This document shows, piece by piece, positions 17,892-26,396 of a stretch of DNA of 64,000 nucleotides. The stretch covers positions 1 to 64,000 of the forward strand of contig CAWCJS010000027.1 in assembly GCA_963795795.1 (NCBI GenBank), in the 5' to 3' direction. The notes under the pieces are model-generated. The model saw nothing but the letters and a program-made list of their open reading frames with translations, was not told where the DNA came from and did no database searches. The stretch comes from Palsa-504 sp963795795 (GTDB lineage Bacteria > Actinomycetota > Actinomycetes > Streptosporangiales > Streptosporangiaceae). The translations under genes were made by a program, and so were the position numbers. Position 1 is the first letter of the stretch. Each line of letters opens with the position of its first letter.

Positions 17892-19059
17892 AGGGCGAGT
17901 GCGAGCGCTGCTGGCGTGCGCGGGGGCCGTCGCGGCGCTGGGCGGCAGGACGTCGGGGTGGCGGGCGTGGGCGTTGCGCCAGCGCAGGTAGTCCTGCAGC
18001 GCCGGGCCAGCGCCGGGTGGTTCGGGTAGTCCGAGTGCCCATGACGAAGGTCCGCAAGGGACCGAAGTGCGCCTCGATCGGGTTGGCCACGATGCGTCGT
18101 GGGCGGAGGCACAGCTCGACGTCTCCCGCTGGCCAGCGGCGGATCGCCGGGGTCTTGTCGCCGACAGGTTGTCCGTGATCACGACAGCCGGTACCGCCTG
18201 GCCGGGCGGCCGGATCGACTTGAGCGCGGCCAGGGTGTGACAGCGCCTTTGTGCTCGCGGACCACGCCCCACAGCTGGTCATCGCCCAGGCTGTAGCAGC
18301 CGTGGAAGTAGCGGATGCCGTGGGTGCGGTGGTAAGTGGCGCGCAGCCGGGCCTGCGTGCGCGGCGCCAGCAGGTCCCGTGGCACGGGCGGATGGACAGC
18401 GGCCCGAACTGGTCGAAGGCGAAGCAGCGGTCGGGGTAATGGCTGGTCACGTACTCGATCCGGTCAGCTTGGCGTCCGGTCCGGATCACGGGACTCCTTC
18501 CAGGTCCGGGTCCGCTGGAAGCTGATCCCGCGGGCTGCAGGATCTGCCGCAGCCGCTCCCGCCCGATCCGCACCGGCCGGTCCGGATGGCCAGCTAAATA
18601 GGCGGCCAGCTTGCGCAGGCTCCACCGGGTGAACGGCTGGCCCAGCTTCTCCGGCCGGGTGGTGGCCGCCGCGACGATGACCTGAATGGCCTCGTACTGA
18701 TCAGGCGGGGACGGCCTCCCGCCCACTGAGGGTCAGCGCGGCCAGGCCCTTCTGGTTGAACAGGTGGATCACGTCCCGGACGGTGTCTCATCGGCGGCGG
18801 CCAGCCGGGCATGCCGGCACCAGCGTGCCCGATGCCGACGCCATGATGATCATGGCCCGCCGCACCCGGACCGACCCGGCTACCCCGCCGCACGATCTGC
18901 TGCAGCCGCTGCCCTTCTTGATCAGTTGCCGCCGCGCCCGGACCGGCTCCGCCATCACGCCTCCCCGCCACTCGACCTATTCACCACAAGATCGAGTGTG
19001 GAAGCGATAACCACGACCTGTCAGCCGACCCGGCGAACGTTCGTGGCCAGCGCACTAGC
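17892..19059 (-). mobile_element. Decayed IS630-family element
   Basis: About 1.17 kb lies between the direct repeats. On the minus strand it carries pieces of an IS630-type transposase in several frames. They include an N-terminal AEPVRARRQ region and RRAMIIMASASG near 18960-18840, then DTVRDVIHLFNQKGLAALT, then FTRWSLRKLAAYLAGHPDRP, then HYPDRCFAFDQFGPLSIRP, then TYHRTHGIRYFHGCYSLGDDQ, and VANPIEAHFGPLRTFV with RNAHARHPDVLPP at the end. At least four frameshifts are needed, so the transposase is inactive. The element interrupts the upstream FtsX permease gene. Ends are set by the flanking repeats, because no terminal inverted repeat was identified. Confidence 0.7.
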
Positions 19060-19335
19060 CGGTAGCGCCTGGGCCCAGGCGAACTGCGTGATCACCGAAG
19101 GAACCGGCGGGCTGGCCCTGACGGTCAGGGTGACGGCGGGGACGAGCAGCTCGGCGACGACCGCGCCGAGGACCAGGCCGGCCAGCGCCGAGGGCAGGCC
19201 GAGCATCAGGCGTTCCAGGCAGAGCTGGCGCGCCGCCCCGCCGGGGGCCACGCCCAGCGCGGCCAGCAGCGCGTTCTCCGTCCGGCGCTGCCGGATGCCG
19301 ACGGCGATGGCCACGCAGCAGCCGGTGATCGCCAG
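19060..19335. repeat. 276-bp direct repeat, copy 2
   Basis: The second copy is joined on its high-coordinate side to the rest of the permease gene (LLAIAIAAAVLAITGCC). On its low-coordinate side it runs straight into the IS630 remnant (after FAWAQALP the frame continues into unrelated ASALATNVRRVG). It is far longer than any IS630 target duplication, which is only TA. Confidence 0.9.
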
Positions 19336-22315
19336 GACGGCGGCGGCGATGGCGATGGCCAGCAGCGCCTGCTGCGGCACGGCGGAAAGCGGGTTGGCGG
19401 CCAGCCCGGCGGCTAGCTGCGCCACGCTGGTGACGGAGGATCCGGCCGGCAGGGCGCCCAGCAGCCCCGGCGGCACCCGGTGCCCGGCGGTCGACAGCCA
19501 CCACTCCATCACCGGCAGCGGGGGCAGCGACTGGTTGGCCAGGTAGTCCTGCATCGGTCGGGAGGTCGACGATGACCGCGCCGTACGGGGAGGTCACCGT
19601 CGGGAACGTCGAGACCACCGCGACGATCCTCACCCCCAGCGTGGCGCCGCCGCCTACCGTCGCCGACACCGTGTCGCCGACGTTGGCGCTGTTCGCGGTC
19701 AGGAACGCCTGGGTCGCGATGCCCGGAATCGAGGCGGCCGCCACGGACTGAGGGGGCCGCCAGGTCGAGTTCGCCCTCTATCGGCCCTCCCGGCGCGCTA
19801 AACAGGCCGAACACGCCGAACGCCGCAGGTCGATCCCCATCCGCTGTCGAACGTGGTCGTCCACGCGCCACCGGCGCCCAGCCGGGACGAGAGGAACGAG
19901 GGGATCAGGTAACTGTTGTCCGGCGCCCCGAACGCCTGGGCGAGCGAGATCAGCTCGTCGGACGTGGCGCTCGACCGCCAGCCGGACAGCGCGCCCCCGG
20001 TCGCCGAGTTCACCGAGAGGATCCGGAACGTCGCCGCGGACGGCCACGCGAGCCGCCGGCAGCGCGTAGCCCACGATGATCGAGGTCACCCGCAGCGGGT
20101 AGATGACCTGGCTCTGTACTCCCGCGACACGGAAAGCCAGCGTGTGCGGCCGGCCGTCGGCTGTCAGCGTTCCCGCGGTGAGCTGGTAGGCGTCGCCGTC
20201 GGCGTCGTCGATCGTGATCGTCACCGTGGCGGGTGCGAGCTTGAGCTGCGCAGGACCGAGGGCGGCGGTGAGCCGGATCATCGCGGCCGGCCCCGGGAGC
20301 ACGACGCCCGGCCGGATGCCCGCCGGGCTGGATCTTCCGGAACAGCGTCGTAGCGGGTAGCGGCGACTGGTCCGGGCGCAGCAGCGCGACCTTCGCCGCG
20401 GCGCCCGGGTCGAGGGCGACCAGCGGGCTGCCCGCGTTGGTGGCGGAGTCGGCGACGACCACGGGCGTCGCCCCGAGCACCGCCGGAATCCGCGGCCAGC
20501 CGGCCGGCCTGCGCGGCCGGGAACGGCTGGTAGAGGTCGGCGCGCACGTCGGCGCCCGCGGCGAACGCCGCCTGGTCGCGGTTGGACCTCTCCCAGCTCT
20601 GGTGCTGGGCCAGGGCCAGCGTGCTGGTGGCCACCGCGAGCACGATCAGCAGGACGGTCCCGCCCTGGCGGAGCGGCTGACGGCTGACCTGCCAGCTGGC
20701 CAGGGCCGCGGTCAGCCGCCTGCCCCGGGCGGCCAGCCGGTCGCCGGCCCGGCCCGCGAAGGGCAGGATCCGCAGCGCCGCGATCGTCCCGCCGGCCAGC
20801 GCGAGCGCGGGCGCCAGCGTCAGGACCGGATCGATGCCGGTACTGCCGTTAGCCCCGGCCGAAACGGCCGTGTAGTGGCGGAGCTGCCATCCAGCCAGGA
20901 CGGCGAGCGCCAGCACCGCGACGTCGGTTCCGGTGCGGGTGGCCGCGGAGATGGCCGCCTGGCGGCCCCGCCGGATCCGGGCGTCACCCGGCGTGGGCGC
21001 CAGGGCCGCGGGCGCCATGATGATGACCGCGGCGCCGGCCGCCACGACGGCCGACGCCCACCACGCCCCGGCCACCGTGCCGGTTTCCCCGGCGGCTATC
21101 CGCCCGGCCAGCCATGCCCCGGCCACCGCGCCGCCGATCCCGGCGATCACGCACAGCGGTACGGCCTCGGCCATGGCCATCCAGACCAGTTGCAGGCGGG
21201 TGGCGCCCCGGGCCGCCAGCATGGCGTACTCGCCTTCCCGCTGCGCCGCGAGGAGTTGCGCGGCCGCGACCAGGGCCGCACCGGCCAGCAGGAACAGTTC
21301 GACCGCGGTTATGGCCAGCAGTGACCGGGAGACGCCGAGGCTGGTCGCCGTGCCCGTCAGCACGGAATCCAGGCTCGTGTTCAGGGTCAGGCCGGAGATC
21401 GCGGGCGAATTGGAGACCGCCTGTCGGAGCCCGGACACCCGGGTGGCGACCGTGCGGAAGCTGCCGAGCGGGATCGCTGGCGTGTCCGGCTGATCCACCC
21501 AGGAACCCCCGAAGACGGCGAGCCGGCCGGGCAGGACCGCCGGGTTCACCACCAGCGGCCCGTACGTGATGAATCCGCCGAGCGTGCTGGCTCCGCTGGC
21601 GTCGATCTGGTTAAGGTTCCAGTACACCCCCGGGGCGGCCCGGAACAGCCCGGTGACCACGAACGACACCTCGTGTTTGGTGACCCGGTCCCGCAGCCGC
21701 AATACCTGGCCGGTGGACACGTGCAGCAGGGCCGCGGCGGAGGTCGGCAGCGCCGCCGGTATCGGCCCGCTGGGAGCCGGTACGGTCGGCCAGGCCCCGG
21801 TCACGAGGTGCGCGTGGGAGGTGACGTCGTCGAAGGTGGCGGCCTCGGTGATCGGGATGTTCTTCCCGCCCGTGATGGGCAGCCCCAGCGGGTCTGACCA
21901 GTAGGCGTGGTAGAACGTCGACGGCGCGCCTTCCAGGGCCCCGGCCAGGTCCCGGTGCAGGGCCGCCGTGTAGCCAGCCGCGTCCGCGCTGGTCACGGGG
22001 CCGTCGATGATCATCGGGGTGCCCGACGCCTCGGCTAGGCCCTGGCGCACCGACCGCGGCAGGGCCTGGCCGGAAAAGACCACCAGCGTGGTCGCAAGCG
22101 CCGCCGCCACGAGCGTGGTAAGTGCTGCAGCGGCTAGCACCGCCCGGTGGGCGTTCAGCCGGGGCAGCGTGAACGTTCCCCGGTAAAGCATCAGGTCAGC
22201 AAGTTACCGAAGCCGCATACCACTTGGGAACTCCGTCCGGTCTCAACTTGGCCTAATGGCTGCGACCGCCGGTGCCGCACGTGAGGCGATCTTATGCTCC
22301 CGGATGCTGGCCGGG

Positions 22316-22669
22316 TCAGGCGGGCTGCCACAGCTCGACCCGATTACCCTCCGGATCGGTGACCCAGCCGAACCGGCCGACACCCTCCATGTCCTGTGCT
22401 TCCCCGTCCACGTCCGCTCCCTTGGCGCGCAACTGTGCGAGCATCGCATCCAGGTCGCGGACCCGGAAGTTGAGCATGGTCTGCTGCGCGCGGGACCCGA
22501 AGTAGTCGGACTCGGACTCGAACGTGGCGAACACCGTCATCCCGGCTCCCGGATGCCACAGGCCGTTTTCGTCGGCGTCCAGACCCAGGCAATCGCGGTA
22601 CCACGCGCCCAGAGCCGCCGGGTCAGCCGCCCGCATGAAGTATCCGCCGATGCCAAGTACCCGTTCCAT
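22316..22669 (-). CDS. VOC-family (glyoxalase/bleomycin-resistance-like) protein
   Basis: A 117-residue protein with two beta-alpha-beta-beta-beta repeats. The first begins GIGGYFMRAADPAALGAWYRDCLGL, and the second contains MLNFRVRDLDAMLAQLRAKGA and ends in WVTDPEGNRVELWQ. This is the standard VOC fold, where the final Glu of RVELWQ is normally a metal ligand. Function within the family (isomerase, dioxygenase, binding protein) is not determinable. Start: ATG 22669. It lies downstream of the MarR gene on the same strand, about 70 bp away, and may share its transcript. Confidence 0.8.
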   Translation of the reverse strand: MERVLGIGGYFMRAADPAALGAWYRDCLGLDADENGLWHPGAGMTVFATFESESDYFGSRAQQTMLNFRVRDLDAMLAQLRAKGADVDGEAQDMEGVGRFGWVTDPEGNRVELWQPA

Positions 22670-22737
22670 GCCGCTATCTTGCCAGGGCGGCGATCGGGCG
22701 GGCTGGCACCACACCGGCGCCGCTTCAACCCCGGGCC

Positions 22738-23202
22738 TCAATCGCGGGAGAACTCGTGAGCCTGGCCGCGCTGGGGTGCGCTCACCGCCGCGGTCAGCAG
22801 GCGGTACAGGGTCACGCGCTCGGCGGGGGACAGGCTCCCCACGGATTCGGCCAAGATCTCGTCCAAGATGTCGCTGCCCGCGCGGCGGGCGCGTTCGCCG
22901 GCCGGGGTGATGGCGTGCCGGACGGCCCGGCCGGGGCCGGCGACGCGCTCGAGCACGCCCTTGTCGATCATGCGGCTGGCCAGCGTACCCATCGACTGGT
23001 CGGTCTGGAAGGTGAGCTGCGCGAGCTCGTGCAGCGACGCCTCCGGCCGCTCGTGCAGATGCCTGAGCACGTCCCACTGGGGGAGCGACAACCCGACCTC
23101 GGCCAGCAGCCTCCCGTTCGCCTCGCGGTGGTGCCGCCACTGCAGCCGCTTCACGGCGAGACCGACGTCCTGGAGCGACACGTCCCGAACCGACCTGACC
23201 AT
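22738..23202 (-). CDS. MarR-family transcriptional regulator
   Basis: A 154-residue winged-helix protein. The recognition region is LPQWDVLRHLHERPEASLHELAQLTFQTDQSMGTLASRMIDKGVLERV, and the wing is GPGRAVRHAITPAGERARR, both typical of MarR. ATG 23202 is preferred over the GTG two codons earlier. It is divergent from the alpha/beta hydrolase gene. The 80-bp gap between them holds two CTTAT-n-TAAG sites that are good candidate operators, so it likely controls both the hydrolase and itself (inference). Confidence 0.85.
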   Translation of the reverse strand: MVRSVRDVSLQDVGLAVKRLQWRHHREANGRLLAEVGLSLPQWDVLRHLHERPEASLHELAQLTFQTDQSMGTLASRMIDKGVLERVAGPGRAVRHAITPAGERARRAGSDILDEILAESVGSLSPAERVTLYRLLTAAVSAPQRGQAHEFSRD

Positions 23203-23219
23203 CCCCACACCCTAGCGCA

Positions 23220-23256
23220 TTGACCAAGCTTCCTTATATAAGCTACCTTATCTAAG
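23220..23256 (+). promoter_or_regulatory. Promoter and paired operator-like sites in the MarR/hydrolase divergon
   Basis: CTTATATAAG (23233-23242, a perfect palindrome) and CTTATCTAAG (23247-23256, one pair mismatched) lie 14 bp apart centre to centre. A TTGACC -35-like box at 23220-23225 and TACCTT at 23244-23249, 18 bp apart, place both sites inside the promoter of the hydrolase gene. The arrangement fits repression by two MarR dimers. No other AT-rich stretch occurs nearby. Confidence 0.55.
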
Positions 23257-23282
23257 AAAGCTGATATAGCCAAGGAGTCGCC

Positions 23283-24104
23283 ATGACGAGCACCACCCAG
23301 GCCTTCACCCTGACCACCGGCGAGACCGGCCCGGTCGGCGTCACGGTCGCCGAAGGCGGAGCAGGCCGTCCGGTCCTGCTGCTGCACGGGGGCGGCGGCC
23401 CACAGACGGTCGCCGGCTTCGCCGAGCTGCTGTCCGGGCAGGCCCGGGTGATCACCCCCACCCACCCGGGCTTCGCGGGCACCGCTCGGCCCGACGCGCT
23501 GAACAGCGTCGGGGGACTGGCCGCGCTCTACGTCGCGCTGCTCGACGAGCTAGACCTGACCGACGTCACCGTGGTGGGGAATTCCGTCGGCGGGTGGATC
23601 GCCGCCGAGATGGCCCTGCTCCACTCGCCCCGGGTCGGGCGCGTGATCCTGGTCGACGCGGCGGGCCTCGAGGTCCCTGGGCATCCCGTCGCGGACTTCT
23701 TCTCCCTCACCCTGGACCAGGTCTCGCAGTTGAGCTACCACGATCCGGTCAAGTTCGGCATCGACCTCGCCACCCTGCCGCCCGCGGTCCAGGCCGCCAT
23801 GCCCGGCAACCGGGCGAGCCTGGCCGTCTACGCCGGGACGACGTTCGCCGACCCCACCCTGGCCGGCCGCCTCGCCGGCGTCACGGTCCCGGCCCTAGTG
23901 GTCTGGGGCGAGGCCGACCGGATCGTCGATCCCGACTACGGCCGCGCCTACGCCGCCGCCATCCCGGGTGCCCAGTTCCGCCTCCTGGCCGCGACCGGCC
24001 ACCTCCCGCAGATCGAAACCCCGGATCAGCTCCTGGCCGCGATCACCGAGTTCGCCGGCGCGCTGACCGCGCCCTCACCGGCTGACCGCGCCCTCACCGG
24101 CTGA
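23283..24104 (+). CDS. Alpha/beta-fold hydrolase
   Basis: A 273-residue cytosolic hydrolase. The oxyanion turn is LLLHGGGG (33-40), the nucleophile elbow GNSVGG has Ser101, the acid is Asp212 in WGEADRIVD, and His240 lies in ATGHLPQIE, so the full triad is present. The layout resembles C-C bond hydrolases, haloperoxidase-like enzymes and esterases, and the substrate is open. AAGGAG at 23272-23277 is a strong ribosome site for ATG 23283. It is divergent from and probably repressed by the MarR gene. The 3' end is a 19-bp tandem repeat, so the last dozen residues (APSPADRALTG) look like repeat-derived extension rather than conserved protein. Confidence 0.85.
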   Translation: MTSTTQAFTLTTGETGPVGVTVAEGGAGRPVLLLHGGGGPQTVAGFAELLSGQARVITPTHPGFAGTARPDALNSVGGLAALYVALLDELDLTDVTVVGNSVGGWIAAEMALLHSPRVGRVILVDAAGLEVPGHPVADFFSLTLDQVSQLSYHDPVKFGIDLATLPPAVQAAMPGNRASLAVYAGTTFADPTLAGRLAGVTVPALVVWGEADRIVDPDYGRAYAAAIPGAQFRLLAATGHLPQIETPDQLLAAITEFAGALTAPSPADRALTG

Positions 24105-24115
24105 CCGTGCCCTAA
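24062..24115. repeat. 19-bp tandem repeat across the hydrolase stop codon
   Basis: The unit GCTGACCGCGCCCTCACCG occurs at 24062-24080 and 24081-24099, with a third degenerate copy to about 24115. The length is not a multiple of three, so each copy is read in a different frame; the TGA inside the third copy ends the hydrolase gene. Confidence 0.8.
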
Positions 24116-25026
24116 CAGGCGGTGTAGCTCGCCTGATACCCGGCGGGCGGCAGCCCGATGAGGTAACCGGCGCCCTGCGGCACGAGGTAGAGCGTGATGG
24201 ACCACGCGTCGCACGCGCTGCGATCGGGGCTGTCCCACGGCTGCTGGTGACTGGTGAACGTGACGGCTGCCGCCAGCCCGCCCGAGCTCATCCCCGCCAG
24301 GCCGGTGAGCGTCTCGCCGGAGTCGGTGGTGGACCCGTCGCCGACGGAGAAGGCCGAGGCCGGACTCCGCTGCAGCGCCTGCGGGTCGAGCAACTGGGCG
24401 TAGGCGGCGTAATCGTGCTGGTTGATCGCCGAGAAGTACCGGTCAAGCAGCGCGATGACCTGCGGCAGGGCGGCGTTATGCCCCACCGCCGGCGCCACCG
24501 CCACGCTCAGGCCCGTCCCGCCGTGACCGGAAGCCGCAGACGGCGCCGGGCTGGGTGTCCTGGGGTGCACCGCGGCGCTGCCCTCGCGGAGCGACGCTCG
24601 CCCGTGACCGTGCCTTAGCTCGAAGGCGGCCGCCCCGCCGAGCCCGGCGATGACCACGCCCGCCACCGTCGCCACCACGAGCCAGCGGAACCGGCCGGGC
24701 GGCCGGTGCCTCGCGCCATCGTCGGCGCCCACCAGGTCGGGCCACGGGTCCGCGGCCGGATCCGGCGGGGCCAGCAAGCTGTCGAGCAGGCCGACACCCA
24801 GGTCTGGCCTGGTTACCGGGCTAGGGGGCAACGGGCCCGACGCACCGGTGAACGACCAGGTCGTCGAGAAACCGCTGGCCCACGAGCCTGACCGAACCTG
24901 CGCCGGCACCCAGGAGTCGGCCGCGTGCTCCTCCTGCCGTTCCGGTTCGCCCAACTCCGCACCGCACCCATCGCAGAAATGGTTGGCGCCGATACGCTCA
25001 CAACCGCACGCCGTGCAGAAACTCAT
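24112..25026 (-). CDS. Zinc-ribbon membrane protein with an extracytoplasmic domain
   Basis: A 304-residue protein. The N-terminus is a zinc ribbon with two CxxC pairs (FCTACGCE and FCDGCGAE). A Pro/Ser/Ala-rich stretch follows, then one membrane helix at about 115-135 (WLVVATVAGVVIAGLGGAA). The outside part has a low-complexity linker and a small domain with an NTF2/SnoaL-like start (VIALLDRYFSAINQHDYAAYAQLLDP) and a serine/glycine-rich end. This architecture, a cytosolic zinc ribbon plus outer sensor-like domain, is common in actinomycetes but uncharacterised. It is convergent with the hydrolase gene and appears to be a single-gene unit. Confidence 0.75.
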   Translation of the reverse strand: MSFCTACGCERIGANHFCDGCGAELGEPERQEEHAADSWVPAQVRSGSWASGFSTTWSFTGASGPLPPSPVTRPDLGVGLLDSLLAPPDPAADPWPDLVGADDGARHRPPGRFRWLVVATVAGVVIAGLGGAAAFELRHGHGRASLREGSAAVHPRTPSPAPSAASGHGGTGLSVAVAPAVGHNAALPQVIALLDRYFSAINQHDYAAYAQLLDPQALQRSPASAFSVGDGSTTDSGETLTGLAGMSSGGLAAAVTFTSHQQPWDSPDRSACDAWSITLYLVPQGAGYLIGLPPAGYQASYTAC

Positions 25027-25133
25027 GGCTCTTCCCCCCGGTTCCCTTTCCCAGGTAATTTTCCGTGAGCGCAGGAAAACTCTCCGTAAAGGCTATTTCA
25101 CCTCGGAAGACCACGCCAGCAACCACTCCGGCG

Positions 25134-26304
25134 TCACGAAGTAACCGGCGGGTACCTCAGGTCGAGATAGGCGTCGGCGATGGCCGCGTCGATCGCGCCG
25201 GGCACCGGGACCACGCAGCTCGTGGCGTCCACGGCGCGGGTGGCTACCGCCTCCAGGCACCGCGCCTGCAGCGCGAACCCGAGGTCCATCGACTCGATGG
25301 AGTTCCCGAGCGGCCGCGGACCGGCCAGGTTGAACATGTGCCCGCGGGATATCACGTGGACGCGCCGGCCGTCGGCGAGCACCAGCGTCACCAGGTCATC
25401 CGCGTACTCCCGGACCTCCGCGACCGCGCCGGCCCCGATCAGGCCCGCGGCATCGATCTCCGCCGGGAAGTGCCCCGCGTTGGCCAGGATCACGCCGTCT
25501 CGCAGCAGCGGCAGGTCGGCGGCGGTCACCACGTTCCTGGCGCCCGTGACGGTGATGATCACGTCGGCCTCGGCCACGGCCACGTCGCGCGCCGGCGTGC
25601 TGAACCCGTCCAGGTGCGCCCTGAGCCTGGTGACGGGGTCGGTGTCGACGACCGACACCCGGGCGTATGCGCCGCGGAAGTTGGCCGCCACCCCCCGCCC
25701 GCACGCCCCGTACCCGAACACCGTGACCTGTTCCCCGTTGGTCGTGCGGTTCGTCAGCCGCAGGTAGGACTCCAGCGAGCTCTGCCCGACGGCGTGCTCG
25801 TTCTCGGCGAACTGCTTGATCGGGCTGTCGTTGATGACCAGGATCGGCAGCCGCAGCCGCCCGCGGAGCGGTTCGAGCCGCATCCGGCCCGAGGTGGTCT
25901 CCTCGGTCCCGCCGAGCAGCCCGTCGTACGGGCGGTCCAGGTACCTGGTGAACAGGTCCCCGCCGTTGTCGAGGATCAGGTCGGGCCGCGCCGCCAGCAC
26001 CTCCTCGAGGTACGACGCGTGCAACGCGGCGTCCTTGGTCGGCTCCCCGATCACCGTGACGCCCTCGGCCCGCAGGTAACTCCACCGCGTCCGGCTGGGT
26101 GGTGTTGAGGTTCCCGGTCGAGACGAGCGCGGCCCCGCCGTCCCGCAGCGTCAGGAGCAGCGCCACGGTCTTGGCCTCCAGGTGGATCCCGGTGCCGATC
26201 GTCAGGCCCTCGAACGGCCGCGTCCGCCTGAACTCCGCCGCGATCCCCCGCAGCAGCCTGCAGTGCTCGCCGACCCACTCGATGCGCGTAGAAATCACAA
26301 TCAT
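25134..26304 (-). pseudogene. S-adenosylhomocysteine-hydrolase-like gene with a +1 frameshift
   Basis: The N-terminal part from 26304 (RPFEGLTIGTGIHLEAKTVALL, ALVSTGNLNTTQPDAVE) and the main part (EPTKDAALHASYLEEVLAA, DLILDNGGDLFTRYL, then SPIKQFAENEHAVGQSSLES, NRTTNGEQVTVFGYGACGRG) are one base out of phase. The shift lies near 26082, where one extra T in GAGTTACC would account for it. Joined length is about 389 residues, shorter than the usual 430-490 of SAH hydrolases, and the VFGYGACGRGVA Rossmann loop is clear. It would reversibly split S-adenosylhomocysteine, or act as a homologue with a changed substrate. It is divergent from the alcohol dehydrogenase gene. Decay and a sequencing indel are equally possible. 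Confidence 0.6.
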
Positions 26305-26396
26305 TTTTATCCCGAACGGCGGTGGTTCGGGCCACTAGCTGCCCTAACCACCCGCGTGCAAGAGTAAGAAGCCTCACCCAACCCGAAGGAGCGCCG

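Larger units (their letters stand above)
17514..22191 (-). pseudogene. FtsX-type ABC permease, multiply frameshifted and interrupted by an IS630 remnant
   Basis: The gene starts at ATG 22191 (MLYRGTFTLPRLNAHRAVL, one helix, then an extracytoplasmic region). It has a first FtsX module (QREGEYAMLAARGATRLQLV) and stays in frame to about 20500. Coherent protein then continues through successive frames: ATPVVVADSATNAGSPLVAL, then LAPATVTITIDDADGDAYQL, then SDELISLAQAFGAPDNSYL, then GIATQAFLTANSANVGDTVS, then QDYLANQSLPPLPVMEWWL. The last module (ENALLAALGVAPGG) is duplicated on both sides of the IS630 remnant at 17892-19059. Removing the insert and one repeat copy gives 3234 bp, a multiple of three. 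The first and last segments are in the same phase, so about six single-base shifts cancel out. It is not translatable as it stands. Confidence 0.75.

Noticed and set aside
16111..17991. A 626-codon plus-strand open frame across the FtsX permease gene
   Set aside because: Antisense shadow. The minus-strand protein has clear membrane helices and FtsX motifs, while this frame is low-complexity Arg/Gly/Gln.
17518..18726. The permease reading frame extended to 18726 as one 1305-residue protein
   Set aside because: The extra N-terminal 400 residues are transposase pieces and out-of-frame permease sequence. The true start is ATG 17517 with a 4-bp overlap.
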